A stretch of DNA of 64,000 nucleotides, taken from Candidatus Fusicatenibacter intestinigallinarum (GTDB taxonomy: Bacteria > Bacillota > Clostridia > Lachnospirales > Lachnospiraceae). Within the stretch, counting starts at the first letter, position 1. Each line of letters begins with the position of its first letter. Below the pieces are notes generated by a model. That model searched no databases. It was not told where the DNA came from and saw only the letters and a list, made by a program, of their open reading frames with translations. Below are positions 17,034 through 25,888 of this stretch, piece by piece. Location of the stretch: assembly GCA_019119555.1 (NCBI GenBank), contig DWWU01000021.1, positions 1-64,000 on the forward strand, in the 5' to 3' direction. The translations under genes and the position numbers were made by a program.

Positions 17034-17060
17034 AATTTTACCTGAGAGGAGTGAATCGGT

Positions 17061-17612
17061 ATGGAAAAGGAATACATCCGGCAGGCGGCCGCGGCGGCGA
17101 GGGAACTGATGGAGACCGCAGAGATGAAATCCGGTCAGATTCTTGTGGTGGGATGCTCCTCCAGCGAGGTGGAAAGCTATCGGCTGGGGACGCATTCCAG
17201 TGAAGAGACAGGAAAAGAGCTTTTTGAGGCGATTTACGGAGAAACACAGAAAAGGGGCGTATTCCTTGCGGCGCAGTGCTGCGAGCATCTGAACCGCGCC
17301 CTGGTTCTGGAACGTGAAGCGGCAGAGCGCTATGGATACGAGCCGGTGAGCGTGGTTCCGTGGAAAAAGGGAGGCGGTGCTTTCGCAACGGCGGCATATT
17401 ATGGAATGAAAGATGCGGTGGTGGTGGAGCATATCCGTGCACATGCGGGAATGGACATCGGAGATGTGCTGATCGGTATGCATCTGAGGGATGTCGCCGT
17501 TCCCGTTCGTCTCTCCATTTCCGCCGTCGGAGGGGCTCATCTGGTCTGCGCCCGGACCCGCCCGAAATTTATCGGCGGCGAAAGAGCGAGATACGAAAGG
17601 CAGCAGGGATAA
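17061..17612 (+). CDS. UPF0340/YwlG family protein (TIGR01440)
   Basis: A 183-residue cytoplasmic protein of the UPF0340 (YwlG) family, conserved in Firmicutes but without an established function. The family blocks VVGCSSSEVESYRLGTHSS, AAQCCEHLNRALVLE and VVPWKKGGGAFATAAY are all present, and the chain ends in a Lys/Arg-rich segment after the FIGGERARYE pattern. In other Firmicutes the gene is often near glyA or upp; here it follows a PPC-domain gene. The ribosome site GAGAGGAG is well placed. A composite palindrome and a long hairpin follow the stop. Confidence 0.85.
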   Translation: MEKEYIRQAAAAARELMETAEMKSGQILVVGCSSSEVESYRLGTHSSEETGKELFEAIYGETQKRGVFLAAQCCEHLNRALVLEREAAERYGYEPVSVVPWKKGGGAFATAAYYGMKDAVVVEHIRAHAGMDIGDVLIGMHLRDVAVPVRLSISAVGGAHLVCARTRPKFIGGERARYERQQG

Positions 17613-17623
17613 CCTGAAAAACG

Positions 17624-17661
17624 GTTGTGCAGTAAATGCACAGACCTGGCTGAACGGTAAC
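17624..17661 (+). repeat. Composite repeat, copy B
   Basis: Read on the minus strand: GTTACCGTTCAGCCA, then GGTCTGT ... GCACAACC. This is the same half palindrome plus second hairpin as 9448-9490, in opposite orientation. Confidence 0.7.
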
Positions 17662-17669
17662 AAAAAGAG

Positions 17670-17739
17670 GCAACAGAAAAGCCGTGATCGGCGCATCGTT
17701 TGCTGAAAAACGATGTGACGATCACGGCTTTTCTGTTGC
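17670..17739. terminator. Long bidirectional hairpin
   Basis: A 21-base perfect inverted repeat (17670-17690 with 17719-17739; AAAAGCCGTGATCG core) encloses a second 8-pair stem CATCGTTT/AAACGATG with a six-base loop. It lies between the convergent YwlG-family and P-type ATPase genes and can end transcription from both sides. Confidence 0.75.
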
Positions 17740-17755
17740 TCCGATTCAAAAGGGT

Positions 17756-20200
17756 CTACAGCAGTTTTCCTGCCGCTTTCTGTTTTGCCCTGTGGCGCAG
17801 GATTGTTTTCTGCTTTTTCACGAAAGCGACCACATTTTCCACGAGCAGGTTCAGATAGCGGAGAACCGGTTCGGTGGCCACTGAGAAAACAACCAGAAGC
17901 ATGACACATTTTCGCGACATTCCTGAGATTGCAAACAGCTGATCCAGGAAAATGCTGCAGAAAATAAAAGCTACGACGGAGATGATCAGGATAGCCCACC
18001 GCATCCAGTTCATCGGCTTGCTGATCCGGTAAAGAATCATGAAGCCCACGATAGCCATCAGGAAAGTGGAAGCCGTCGCAATGTCTTCCGAGCCGACGTT
18101 GAATTCCTGACCGAAGATTACCAGAGTCGCCACCATGATGAAATCGGTCAGCGCCGCCGGAAGGGCCTGGATCAGAATATTGGTGATGAAATGTCCTTCA
18201 ATCCGGTTCTTATTGGGCATCATTGAGAGCAGAAATGCCGGAAATCCGATGGTGAACGTGCTGATCAGTGAAATCTGCGAAGGCTCCAGCGGGTATGTCA
18301 GCATGGACAGCAGTGAAAAAATTGACATCAGGAATGAGAAAATATTTTTCACCAGAAACAGGGATCCAGAGCGCTGCAGGTTGTTAACCACACGGCGTCC
18401 TTCCAGCACGACCGAAGGCATTTTTGCAAAATTGTTGTCAAGGAGCACCAGTTGGGACGCCTGGGCAGCCGCATCGCTTCCGGACGCCATTGCGATGGAA
18501 CAATCGGCGTCTTTCAGCGCCAGCACGTCGTTGACGCCGTCTCCGGTCATTGCAACCGTTTTGCCCGCATCCTTCAGGGCATGAACAAATTTTCGCTTCT
18601 GATCCGGCGTTACGCGGCCGAAAACCGTATAGTTCAGCACGGCATTTTCGATCTCTTCGTCGGTTTTCAGAGACGAAGCGTCGATAAAACGCTCCGCGTT
18701 CGCAATTCCTGCCTGCTTTGCCACCTCTGAGACGGTCTGCGGGTTGTCGCCGGAAATTACCTTGACTTCCACACCCTGCTCCTCAAAATAGCGGAAGGTA
18801 TCCGGCGCTTCTTTCCGGATCGGATTTGACAGAAGCACATAGCCGAGGGGCGTTACCGGGCCGGTCAGCTCTTTGCCGTCCGGAATGCCCTGGTAAGATC
18901 CGAAGACAAGGACACGGTAGCCCTGACTGGTATAGGGTTCAATCTCCGGCTGATAAGCGGGGAAATCATCGCGGAGAACAAATTCCGGAGCTCCGAGCAC
19001 ATAGGAGCCGTCGGAGAATGTTGCGCTGGAATATTTGAAAGCGGAAGAGAAGGAGGTAATGGATACCGCCTTTCGGCCTGTCCCTTTCTGGAAATAAGCT
19101 TTCATCGCTTCCATGGTGATGTTGTCGCTGGACATTGCGGCGGAAAAATCGCTCAGCAATGATTCCAGCGAGAATGCCGGATGTTCCGGAGCGTCCTTTG
19201 CGGGTATCACCTGATTGACCTGCATGGTATTTTCCGTGATCGTTCCTGTTTTGTCCACGCACAGTACATTGACTCTTGCCAGCGTCTCAATACATTTCAT
19301 ATCGTGTACCAGGACCTTCTGTGTTGCCAGACGGACGACGCTTACTGCCAGAGCGACACTTGCCAGCAGGTACAACCCCTCGGGAATCATTCCGATAATA
19401 GCAGCGACCATGGAGGTGATGCTTTCACGAAAAGAATTGTGGGAAATAAAGAACTGTTGTCCGAACAGAAACATGCCAATGGGAATAATCAGAATGCCGA
19501 CCACTTTGACCAGACGGTCCAGGGAGCGGATCATTTCCGACTGCTCGCCCTCTTTCATGGCTTTTGCTTCGATGGTCAGCTTTGAGATATAGGAATCCTC
19601 GCCGACCTGCGTCAGGCGGCTTTTACAGCTTCCGGAAACAATAAAGCTTCCGGACATCAGAGAATCTCCCGGCTTTTTGGTGATCTCATCGGATTCACCG
19701 GTCAGAAGAGATTCATTGACCTGTACCTCGCCTTCCAGCACAACGGCGTCGGCACAGATCTGTTTTCCGGCAGTGAACACAACGATGTCGTCCAGAACCA
19801 GATCCTCCGATTCTACCACCTGTTCCTGAGCGTCGCGGATGACCGTTGCTTTCGGGGCATTGAGAACAGACAGTTTTTCCAGTGTCTGTTTGGCGCGGAT
19901 TTCCTGAATAATACCGATCAGTGTGTTGGCGATAACCACGGGAAGAAAGGTAAGATCGCGAAAAGATCCGGCGATGATTACGAGAATCGCTATGATCAGG
20001 AAAATCAGGTTGAAATAAGTAAAGACATTGCTTTTTACGATCTCAGCCGTTGTCTTTGACGGAGGTTCCACCGCGCGGTTATTCCATCCGTTCCGCATAT
20101 ATTCGTCGGCCTGTTTGCTGGTCAGGCCGATGGAAGGGTCTGGGGTATACCTGGTCGTAGGCTGTCTTTTATTAAGAATTTCTGTGATTGTTTTTTTCAT
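17756..20200 (-). CDS. Cation-translocating P-type ATPase
   Basis: An 814-residue membrane ATPase that uses ATP to move cations. The core motifs are complete: LLTGESDE in the actuator domain, CVDKTGT with the phosphorylated Asp, and MTGDGVNDVLALKDAD in the hinge. The fourth helix reads GMIPEGLYLL, with PEGL rather than the CPC of heavy-metal pumps. That points to a Ca/Mg-type pump like mycobacterial CtpE, though the ion is not proven. About ten hydrophobic helices are visible, six after the motor domain. The start at 20200 has GAGGATG upstream; a longer reading to 20251 lacks one. Confidence 0.88.
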   Translation of the reverse strand: MKKTITEILNKRQPTTRYTPDPSIGLTSKQADEYMRNGWNNRAVEPPSKTTAEIVKSNVFTYFNLIFLIIAILVIIAGSFRDLTFLPVVIANTLIGIIQEIRAKQTLEKLSVLNAPKATVIRDAQEQVVESEDLVLDDIVVFTAGKQICADAVVLEGEVQVNESLLTGESDEITKKPGDSLMSGSFIVSGSCKSRLTQVGEDSYISKLTIEAKAMKEGEQSEMIRSLDRLVKVVGILIIPIGMFLFGQQFFISHNSFRESITSMVAAIIGMIPEGLYLLASVALAVSVVRLATQKVLVHDMKCIETLARVNVLCVDKTGTITENTMQVNQVIPAKDAPEHPAFSLESLLSDFSAAMSSDNITMEAMKAYFQKGTGRKAVSITSFSSAFKYSSATFSDGSYVLGAPEFVLRDDFPAYQPEIEPYTSQGYRVLVFGSYQGIPDGKELTGPVTPLGYVLLSNPIRKEAPDTFRYFEEQGVEVKVISGDNPQTVSEVAKQAGIANAERFIDASSLKTDEEIENAVLNYTVFGRVTPDQKRKFVHALKDAGKTVAMTGDGVNDVLALKDADCSIAMASGSDAAAQASQLVLLDNNFAKMPSVVLEGRRVVNNLQRSGSLFLVKNIFSFLMSIFSLLSMLTYPLEPSQISLISTFTIGFPAFLLSMMPNKNRIEGHFITNILIQALPAALTDFIMVATLVIFGQEFNVGSEDIATASTFLMAIVGFMILYRISKPMNWMRWAILIISVVAFIFCSIFLDQLFAISGMSRKCVMLLVVFSVATEPVLRYLNLLVENVVAFVKKQKTILRHRAKQKAAGKLL

Positions 20201-20311
20201 AAAACATCCTCGCTTCTTGTTACTTGCTGTTCCAAGTATAACACAAATCAAATAAAAATCAGATAAAAAAGTATTAATATTTTCCTAAAAAAATCGAAAT
20301 AGGATAGCCGT

Positions 20312-22051
20312 TTACTTTACCTCCTCGATCCCCTGAATTTTCGGCTCTGCCACCATGGAATAGTTGGTGTGATAGATGACGAATCCTGGTTTTGCGCCGT
20401 TGGGCTTTTTCAGATTTTTTTTCTGAGTGTAGTCGATTTCCACTTTTGGAGCCTGTCTTCCCCGGGAGTAATAGGCTGCCAGCCGCGCGGCTTCTTCAAA
20501 GGTGCGGTCCGGAAGCTCTTCTCCGTTGGACCGGACGATTACATGGCTTCCCGGCTGGCCCTTCGCATGAAACCACCAGTCGTTTCCAGTGGCAAACCGG
20601 AAGGATAGTTCGTCGTTCTGAAAATTATTTTTTCCCACGTAGATGTCGAAGCCGTCGCCGGAACGGTAATGAAACGGGCGTGAGACAATTTTTTTCTTTT
20701 TTCCGGACGGCCCTTTTCTGCGGATATAGCCGTATTCCATCAGCTCTTCCCTCACCTGAACCAGATCCTCCTCGTCCAGTGCAATATCCAGAGAAGTGCG
20801 GATGGACTCCAGATGCTCCAGATCGCTTCTGGTTTCCTCCAGCAGCTTATTTAGGGCTTCCTCAGTCCGCTTCAGCTTGTTGTAACGTTCAAAATATTTT
20901 TTCGCGTTTCCGGCTGCGCTTAAGGTCTCGTCCAGAGGAATCGTAATCTCTTCGTTGGTATAGTAGTTCAGCGCTTTCAGGGAACGCGCCCCTTCTTCCA
21001 GATGATATCCATAGGTATTCAGCAGCTCGCCGTAGACGCGGTATTTTTCTTTTTTCTCCGTATCTTTTTTCTGCTTCTGCTGAAGCGCGTACTTCTTTTC
21101 CGTGCGTTCCAGCGCCGTGGTGACGATTCTTCTGAGATCCGAGGATTTCTGCCGGATGACTGTGATCCGGTTCTTCATGGAGTAATACTGTTCCAGAACC
21201 CGGGACATACTGTCACAGGGGATATTTTCCAGATCCCGGTATTTTGTCAATGGAAAGGCGGCGAATTCCACAGGCTCCTGCTCCTGACAGAACATCGTCG
21301 GAGCAAACGCCTCCTGCCGGATCTGCTCCGTCAGATGCTCCACAGCCTGCCACAGATTTTCCTGCTCATGAGGCGTCAGAGCGCCGGCTGATTTTTTCGG
21401 ATCAATGCCGCTTCTGATACAAAGTTCTTCTCCCATCAGGGGACTCAGGCCGGTCAGGGACTGATAAAGGGCCTGAAAGATCGGGCGGTCCATAGGGAAA
21501 ACGGCATTCTCAAACATCGTTCTGTCCATGGCCAGCGGATCCAGTTTTTCCTGCGTATGGGGGATAAACCACGTTCTTCCGGGCAGTACCTCCCGGACAG
21601 AGCTCATGCTGGCGGAGATATGTTTGATACTGTCAATGATTGTGAGATCCTCCTGACAGAAAATAATATTGCTGTGCTTTCCCATGATTTCCACAATCAG
21701 TTTTTTCCGGCAGATATCTCCCAGTTCATTGAGATGCTCCAGCTCGAAGACGAGAATCCGTTCCAGCCCCGGCTGCGATACGGAAAGAATCCGGGCGCTG
21801 CCAATATGTTTCCGGAGCAGCATACAGAAATTCGGCGCTGTCAGCGGCCCCGGTTTGTTTTCTTCCGACAGATAGATCAGCGGAAGAGAAGCGCTTGCCG
21901 AAAGAAACAGCCGGTACTGCGTCCGGTGATTTTTTACCGTAATCATCAGCTCTTCCGCCTCCGGCTGAGCGATCTTGTTAATCTTACCGCCGACAACGGT
22001 CCGGTTCAGTTCCGAAACCACGGCTGCTACCGTAATACCATCAAATGCCAT
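20312..22051 (-). CDS. rqcH: Rqc2 homolog RqcH (NFACT protein, ribosome quality control)
   Basis: A 579-residue NFACT-family protein. In Bacillus, RqcH binds stalled 50S subunits and tRNA-Ala and adds C-terminal alanine tails that mark incomplete proteins for degradation. Older names include fibronectin-binding protein FbpA. Seen in order: NFACT-N (about 1-220, from MAFDGITVAAVV), a helical coiled-coil middle (about 290-430), and NFACT-R (about 455-570) with GNDWWFHAKGQPGSHVI. The segment GLERI near residue 95 matches the conserved Asp-Arg pair of the family with a conservative Glu for Asp. A dispersed palindrome lies just upstream. Confidence 0.9.
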   Translation of the reverse strand: MAFDGITVAAVVSELNRTVVGGKINKIAQPEAEELMITVKNHRTQYRLFLSASASLPLIYLSEENKPGPLTAPNFCMLLRKHIGSARILSVSQPGLERILVFELEHLNELGDICRKKLIVEIMGKHSNIIFCQEDLTIIDSIKHISASMSSVREVLPGRTWFIPHTQEKLDPLAMDRTMFENAVFPMDRPIFQALYQSLTGLSPLMGEELCIRSGIDPKKSAGALTPHEQENLWQAVEHLTEQIRQEAFAPTMFCQEQEPVEFAAFPLTKYRDLENIPCDSMSRVLEQYYSMKNRITVIRQKSSDLRRIVTTALERTEKKYALQQKQKKDTEKKEKYRVYGELLNTYGYHLEEGARSLKALNYYTNEEITIPLDETLSAAGNAKKYFERYNKLKRTEEALNKLLEETRSDLEHLESIRTSLDIALDEEDLVQVREELMEYGYIRRKGPSGKKKKIVSRPFHYRSGDGFDIYVGKNNFQNDELSFRFATGNDWWFHAKGQPGSHVIVRSNGEELPDRTFEEAARLAAYYSRGRQAPKVEIDYTQKKNLKKPNGAKPGFVIYHTNYSMVAEPKIQGIEEVK

Positions 22052-22084
22052 ATCACATTCTCCTTATCTTTCACCTAAATAAAT

Positions 22085-22112
22085 AGAACAGTTCCGTCAG
22101 ATGAACTGTTGC
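22085..22112. repeat. Dispersed palindrome copy 10
   Basis: GAACAGTTCCGTC with arm GATGAACTGTTGC, about 30 bases upstream of the rqcH start codon in its leader or promoter region. Confidence 0.75.
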
Positions 22113-22141
22113 TTTAAAAATTATATAATAAAAAAAAAGAT

Positions 22142-22170
22142 TTGACTAGGGTTTTGGAATGAATTATAAT
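22142..22170 (+). promoter_or_regulatory. Promoter of the yicC-remA-gmk-rpoZ operon
   Basis: TTGACT (22142-22147), a 17-base spacer and TATAAT (22165-22170), about 105 bases before yicC. Confidence 0.8.
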
Positions 22171-22203
22171 AAATCTGTATGGGTTGAACAAAGCAGACAA
22201 GAC

Positions 22204-22231
22204 AGTAACTGAAACCGTACGGAACAGTTAC
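22204..22231. repeat. Inverted repeat related to the dispersed palindrome
   Basis: GTAACTG ... CAGTTAC with a different centre (AAACCGTACGGAA). Position and outer arms match the family, so it may be a strongly diverged copy in the yicC leader. Confidence 0.5.
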
Positions 22232-22275
22232 GGGATAACAGATTCGGTTCGGTCCGTGCAGGAAGGGTTCAGAAC

Positions 22276-23154
22276 ATGATAAAAAGTATGACGGGCTTCG
22301 GCAGAGCTGAATTGCAGGATGAAGTCAGAAGATTTACCGTAGAGATTAAATCCGTCAACCATCGCTACCTGGATTTTAATATGAAGATGCCGAAAAAACT
22401 CAGTGTCTTTGAGGCGGCGATCCGCGGAGTGCTGAAAGAATACATGCAGCGCGGCAAGGTTGACGTTTTCATTTCCTGTGAGGATTTTTCTTCCAGCCGG
22501 ATGCAGCTGCACTATAACGGGGAACTGGCGGCGCAGTATCTGGAATATTTCCGCCGGATGGAAGAGGAGTTTTCTCTGGAAAATGATATCAAAATCTCCA
22601 GTCTCTCCCGTTTCCCTGAGGTATTGACGATGGAAGAGCAGGAGATTGATGCGGAGGAGCTCTGGTCGGGTCTGGAAAAGGCGCTCAGAATGGCAGGAAA
22701 GCAGTTTGCCGCTTCGAGGGAAGCGGAAGGACAGACTCTGAAGCGCGACCTGTTCGCCAAGCTGGAGGGCCTGCGGGCAAATGTCAGACAGATTGAAGCG
22801 CGGAGTCCGGAGATTCTCCGGGAATACAGGGCGCGTCTGGAGACAAAAATGAAAGAGCTTCTGTCGGATACGCAGATGGATGACAGCAGGATTGCCGCTG
22901 AGGTAGTGATCTTTGCCGACAAGATCTGCACAGATGAGGAGACTGTGCGCCTGAACAGTCACATCGATAATATGAAGGCGGCCCTGGAGGACGGCGAGGG
23001 TATCGGACGTAAACTGGATTTCATTGCCCAGGAGATGAACCGGGAGGCAAACACGATTCTGTCCAAAGCCAACGATCTGGAAACTACCAATATTGCCATC
23101 GAGCTGAAGACGGAGATCGAAAAGATCCGTGAACAGATACAGAATATTGAATAA
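22276..23154 (+). CDS. YicC/YloC family endoribonuclease
   Basis: A 292-residue protein of the YicC/YloC family. Members have recently been described as endoribonucleases acting on structured RNA; older annotation is stress-induced protein. It opens with the family signature MIKSMTGFGRAE and contains KSVNHRYLDFNMKMP. It ends in the conserved C-terminal DUF1732 region (RKLDFIAQEMNREANTILSKAND). The length matches the family. It is the first gene of the operon with remA, gmk and rpoZ, the same order as yloC-remA-gmk-rpoZ in Bacillus. Confidence 0.92.
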   Translation: MIKSMTGFGRAELQDEVRRFTVEIKSVNHRYLDFNMKMPKKLSVFEAAIRGVLKEYMQRGKVDVFISCEDFSSSRMQLHYNGELAAQYLEYFRRMEEEFSLENDIKISSLSRFPEVLTMEEQEIDAEELWSGLEKALRMAGKQFAASREAEGQTLKRDLFAKLEGLRANVRQIEARSPEILREYRARLETKMKELLSDTQMDDSRIAAEVVIFADKICTDEETVRLNSHIDNMKAALEDGEGIGRKLDFIAQEMNREANTILSKANDLETTNIAIELKTEIEKIREQIQNIE

Positions 23155-23210
23155 CACGGTTTCAGCCGGGTATTTTCATTCCGGCAGGAACGAAAGAAGG
23201 GTGATGCAGA

Positions 23211-23492
23211 TTGTCTAAACTGATCAACGTCGGCTTTGGAAACGTGGTCAATTCGGATAAAATCGTTGCTGTCGTCAGTCCTGAGGCGGCGCCGATCAAG
23301 CGAATGGTTCAGAAAGCCAAGGAGGAAAACAGGTTGGTGGATGCGACCGTCGGCCGCAGAACCAAGGCGGTGATTTTTACCAGTGAAAATCTCGTGGTCC
23401 TGTCCGCGCTGCAGCCGGAGACGATCAGCCGCCGTTTTAATGCCCACGGGGCGTCAATATCAGAAGAACAGGGAGATGCAGAGGATGAATAA
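23211..23492 (+). CDS. remA: Extracellular matrix regulator RemA (DUF370)
   Basis: A 93-residue DNA-binding protein of the RemA/DUF370 family; in Bacillus it activates biofilm matrix and osmoprotection genes and forms rings. The family core is present from LINVGFGNVVNSDKIVAVV to GRRTKAVIFTSENLVVLSALQPETI. An acidic tail of about ten residues extends beyond the usual end. Translation starts at a TTG (23211), because the only nearby ATG is out of frame; AAGAAGGGTG serves as ribosome site. Its last bases overlap the gmk start by eight bases, implying coupled translation. Confidence 0.9.
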   Translation: MSKLINVGFGNVVNSDKIVAVVSPEAAPIKRMVQKAKEENRLVDATVGRRTKAVIFTSENLVVLSALQPETISRRFNAHGASISEEQGDAEDE

Positions 23493-24117
23493 AGGAGTTC
23501 TTACCGTTGTGTCCGGGTTTTCCGGTGCGGGAAAAGGCACTGTAATCAAAGGGCTTCTCGCGGAATATAAAAACTACGCTCTTTCCATTTCCGCCACCAC
23601 CCGTCAGCCGCGGGAAGGAGAACAGGACGGGAGAGAGTACTTCTTTAAAACGAAGGAAGAATTTGAGCGGATGATCGCGGAAGATGCGTTTATCGAATAT
23701 GCACAGTATGTGGAAAATTATTACGGCACGCCGAGAGCTTACGTGGAGGAACAGCTGGAGCAGGGAAAAGACGTCCTTCTGGAAATTGAGATCCAGGGAG
23801 CGCTCCAGGTGAAAAAACAGCGGCCGGACACGCTGCTGATTTTTATTACCCCTCCCAATGCGGAAATTCTGGAACAGCGCCTGGTGGGACGTGGCACAGA
23901 GACGCCGGAGGTGATTTCCATGCGGATGAACCGCGCGGCGGAGGAAGCGGCCTATATGGACGCCTATGATTATATCATCATCAACGACCGCCTGGAAGAC
24001 TGTATCGGGAATATGCATCAGATCATCCAGAGCCAGCATGCGGCCGGCAGCCAGCAGGGCGATTTTATCAGCCGGATGCAGAAAGAATTGGAGGAAAGAA
24101 AGGAGCGCAAAGCATGA
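23485..24117 (+). CDS. gmk: Guanylate kinase
   Basis: A 210-residue GMP kinase that phosphorylates GMP to GDP with ATP. The P-loop reads SGFSGAGKGT (about 9-18). The GMP-binding region contains SISATTRQPREGEQDGREYFF with the Tyr and Arg residues expected to hold the nucleotide, and the lid region has RLVGRGTETPEVISMRM. The length is normal. Translation begins at the ATG at 23485 inside the end of remA, and its stop overlaps the rpoZ start by four bases (ATGA). Confidence 0.95.
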   Translation: MNKGVLTVVSGFSGAGKGTVIKGLLAEYKNYALSISATTRQPREGEQDGREYFFKTKEEFERMIAEDAFIEYAQYVENYYGTPRAYVEEQLEQGKDVLLEIEIQGALQVKKQRPDTLLIFITPPNAEILEQRLVGRGTETPEVISMRMNRAAEEAAYMDAYDYIIINDRLEDCIGNMHQIIQSQHAAGSQQGDFISRMQKELEERKERKA

Positions 24118-24380
24118 TACATCCATCTTATAAAGAATTAATTGAAAAAATCAACGAAGGTCAGGAGAGCGATGAGGCGCCGGTAATCAGCAGCCGTTAC
24201 TCTCTGGTTCTTGCGGCCAGCAAACGTGCCCGCCAGCTGATCGCAGGCGCAGAACCCAAGGTAAAGGTGAAAAAAGGCATGAAGCCTCTCTCCGTTGCCG
24301 TGGAGGAAATGTACAAGGGCGAGGTCACGATTCTTCCGGAAGAGATTACGGCGGACGAGACATCGGAAGATGTCGAATAA
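24114..24380 (+). CDS. rpoZ: DNA-directed RNA polymerase omega subunit
   Basis: An 88-residue omega subunit that helps assemble RNA polymerase around beta-prime. It opens with MIHPSYKELIEKI and has the family block SRYSLVLAASKRARQLI; the tail is acidic. It overlaps gmk by four bases (ATGA), the usual gmk-rpoZ pairing in Firmicutes. Two palindrome copies and a terminator follow it. Confidence 0.93.
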   Translation: MIHPSYKELIEKINEGQESDEAPVISSRYSLVLAASKRARQLIAGAEPKVKVKKGMKPLSVAVEEMYKGEVTILPEEITADETSEDVE

Positions 24381-24406
24381 TGCTGACTGAACGGTTGGAA
24401 AGAAGG

Positions 24407-24433
24407 TAGCGGTTCAGACGGCTGAACAGTTAC
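24407..24433. repeat. Dispersed palindrome copy 11
   Basis: GTAGCGGTTCAGACG with arm GCTGAACAGTTAC after rpoZ; a partial right half (GCTGACTGAACGGTT) precedes it at about 24381-24397. Confidence 0.78.
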
Positions 24434-24456
24434 TAAAGAACAACTGCTGCGGGAAT

Positions 24457-24484
24457 GCAGCTCTGGACTTCCGGAGCTGCTTTT
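24457..24484 (+). terminator. Terminator after rpoZ
   Basis: GCAGCTCTGG pairs with CCGGAGCTGC over ten bases (one wobble) with a four-base loop, followed by TTTT. Confidence 0.8.
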
Positions 24485-24497
24485 CTGTCAGAAAATG

Positions 24498-24526
24498 TAT
24501 AACAGTTCCATCCGCTGAACTGTTAC
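24498..24526. repeat. Dispersed palindrome copy 12
   Basis: ATAACAGTTCCATCC with arm GCTGAACTGTTAC, directly after the rpoZ terminator and 37 bases before rimO. Confidence 0.82.
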
Positions 24527-24562
24527 AGAAATGCACAGCGACACAGGAGTGAACAGAAATAC

Positions 24563-25888
24563 ATGAAAATTTTATTTATCTCTCTTGGCTGCGACAAAAA
24601 TCTGGTGGATTCCGAACATATGCTCGGTCTGCTGGTGAAGCACGGCTACGAGATCACGGACGATGAGACGCAGGCGGATATTATCGTTATCAATACCTGC
24701 TGTTTTATTCATGACGCCAAAGAAGAGAGCATTGAGAATATTCTTCAGATGGCGGAATACAAAAAACAGGGAAGCTGCAAAGTGCTTCTTGTGACCGGCT
24801 GTATGGCTGAGCGGTATCGGGAAGAAATCCATCAGGAGATTCCGGAGGTTGACGCGGTGCTCGGAACGAACAGTTACGACCGGATTCTTCTTGCCATTGA
24901 AGATGTTCTGCGCGGAAGCCATTATGAGCATTACGCGGACCTGACCGGTATTCCGAAAACCGACGGAGGCCGGATTGTGACGACCGGAGGCTATTATGAG
25001 TATCTGAAGATTGCAGAGGGCTGTGACAAACACTGCACATACTGCATCATTCCGAAGCTTCGGGGCAGTTACCGGAGCGTTCCGATGGAAGAGCTTCTCG
25101 CGGAGGCGCGCGAGATGGCCGCGCAGGGAGTTCGCGAACTGGTGCTTGTCGCCCAGGAAACTACGCTCTACGGCACGGATCTCTACGGACAGCCTTCCCT
25201 TCATCTGCTGCTGAAGGAACTCTGCCGGATTCCCGGGCTGTACTGGATCCGGATTCTGTACTGCTATCCGGAGGATATCTATCCGGAACTGATCCGGACG
25301 ATGAAGGAAGAGAAAAAAATCTGTCATTATCTGGATCTTCCGATTCAGCATGCAAACGATGAAATACTGAAACGGATGGGACGGCACACAACAAAAGAGG
25401 AGCTGGTGCAGATCATAACAACGCTGCGGGAGGAGATTCCGGATATCACACTCCGCACGACACTGATCACAGGATTTCCCGGCGAGACAAAGGAGCAGCA
25501 TGAAGAGCTGATGGAATTTGTCAATGATATGGAGTTCGACCGGCTGGGCGTATTTACCTACTCTCCGGAGGAAGGAACACCAGCCGCCCGTATGGACCAC
25601 CAGATTGATGAGGAGGTCAAGCTGGACCGGCAGGCGGAGCTGATGGAGCTGCAGCAGGATATCTCCATGGAACTGGGAGAGCGGAAAGTCGGCCAGACGG
25701 TTACCGTTATGGTGGAAGGAAAGGTTGCCGATGAAAACGCTTATGTGGCGCGCAGCGCAGCGGACGCTCCGGGAGTGGACGGATATGTGTTCGTCAACAC
25801 GGACGAGACGCTTGTCTCCGGAGATTTTGTCAAGGTAAAAATTACCGGTGCACTGGAATATGATTTGATAGGAGAGATTGTGCAATGA
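24563..25888 (+). CDS. rimO: Ribosomal protein S12 methylthiotransferase RimO
   Basis: A 441-residue radical SAM enzyme that adds a methylthio group to an Asp of ribosomal protein S12. The N-terminal methylthiotransferase domain supplies three cluster cysteines (SLGCDKN, INTCCF, VTGCMAE). The radical SAM domain has CDKHCTYCIIP, the CxxxCxxC site for the second cluster. A TRAM-like C-terminal domain (about 370-441) follows. SLGCDKNLVDSE favours RimO over MiaB. The stop overlaps the pgsA start by four bases, so the two are translationally coupled. Confidence 0.94.
   Translation: MKILFISLGCDKNLVDSEHMLGLLVKHGYEITDDETQADIIVINTCCFIHDAKEESIENILQMAEYKKQGSCKVLLVTGCMAERYREEIHQEIPEVDAVLGTNSYDRILLAIEDVLRGSHYEHYADLTGIPKTDGGRIVTTGGYYEYLKIAEGCDKHCTYCIIPKLRGSYRSVPMEELLAEAREMAAQGVRELVLVAQETTLYGTDLYGQPSLHLLLKELCRIPGLYWIRILYCYPEDIYPELIRTMKEEKKICHYLDLPIQHANDEILKRMGRHTTKEELVQIITTLREEIPDITLRTTLITGFPGETKEQHEELMEFVNDMEFDRLGVFTYSPEEGTPAARMDHQIDEEVKLDRQAELMELQQDISMELGERKVGQTVTVMVEGKVADENAYVARSAADAPGVDGYVFVNTDETLVSGDFVKVKITGALEYDLIGEIVQ

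Noticed and set aside
17670-17739. Long hairpin as an insertion-sequence end or small mobile element
   Set aside because: It is placed exactly between two convergent genes with A/T-rich flanks and fits a bidirectional terminator; no second copy was seen in the window.
23437-24126. 229-codon minus-strand frame opposite gmk
   Set aside because: Antisense to a well-defined guanylate kinase.
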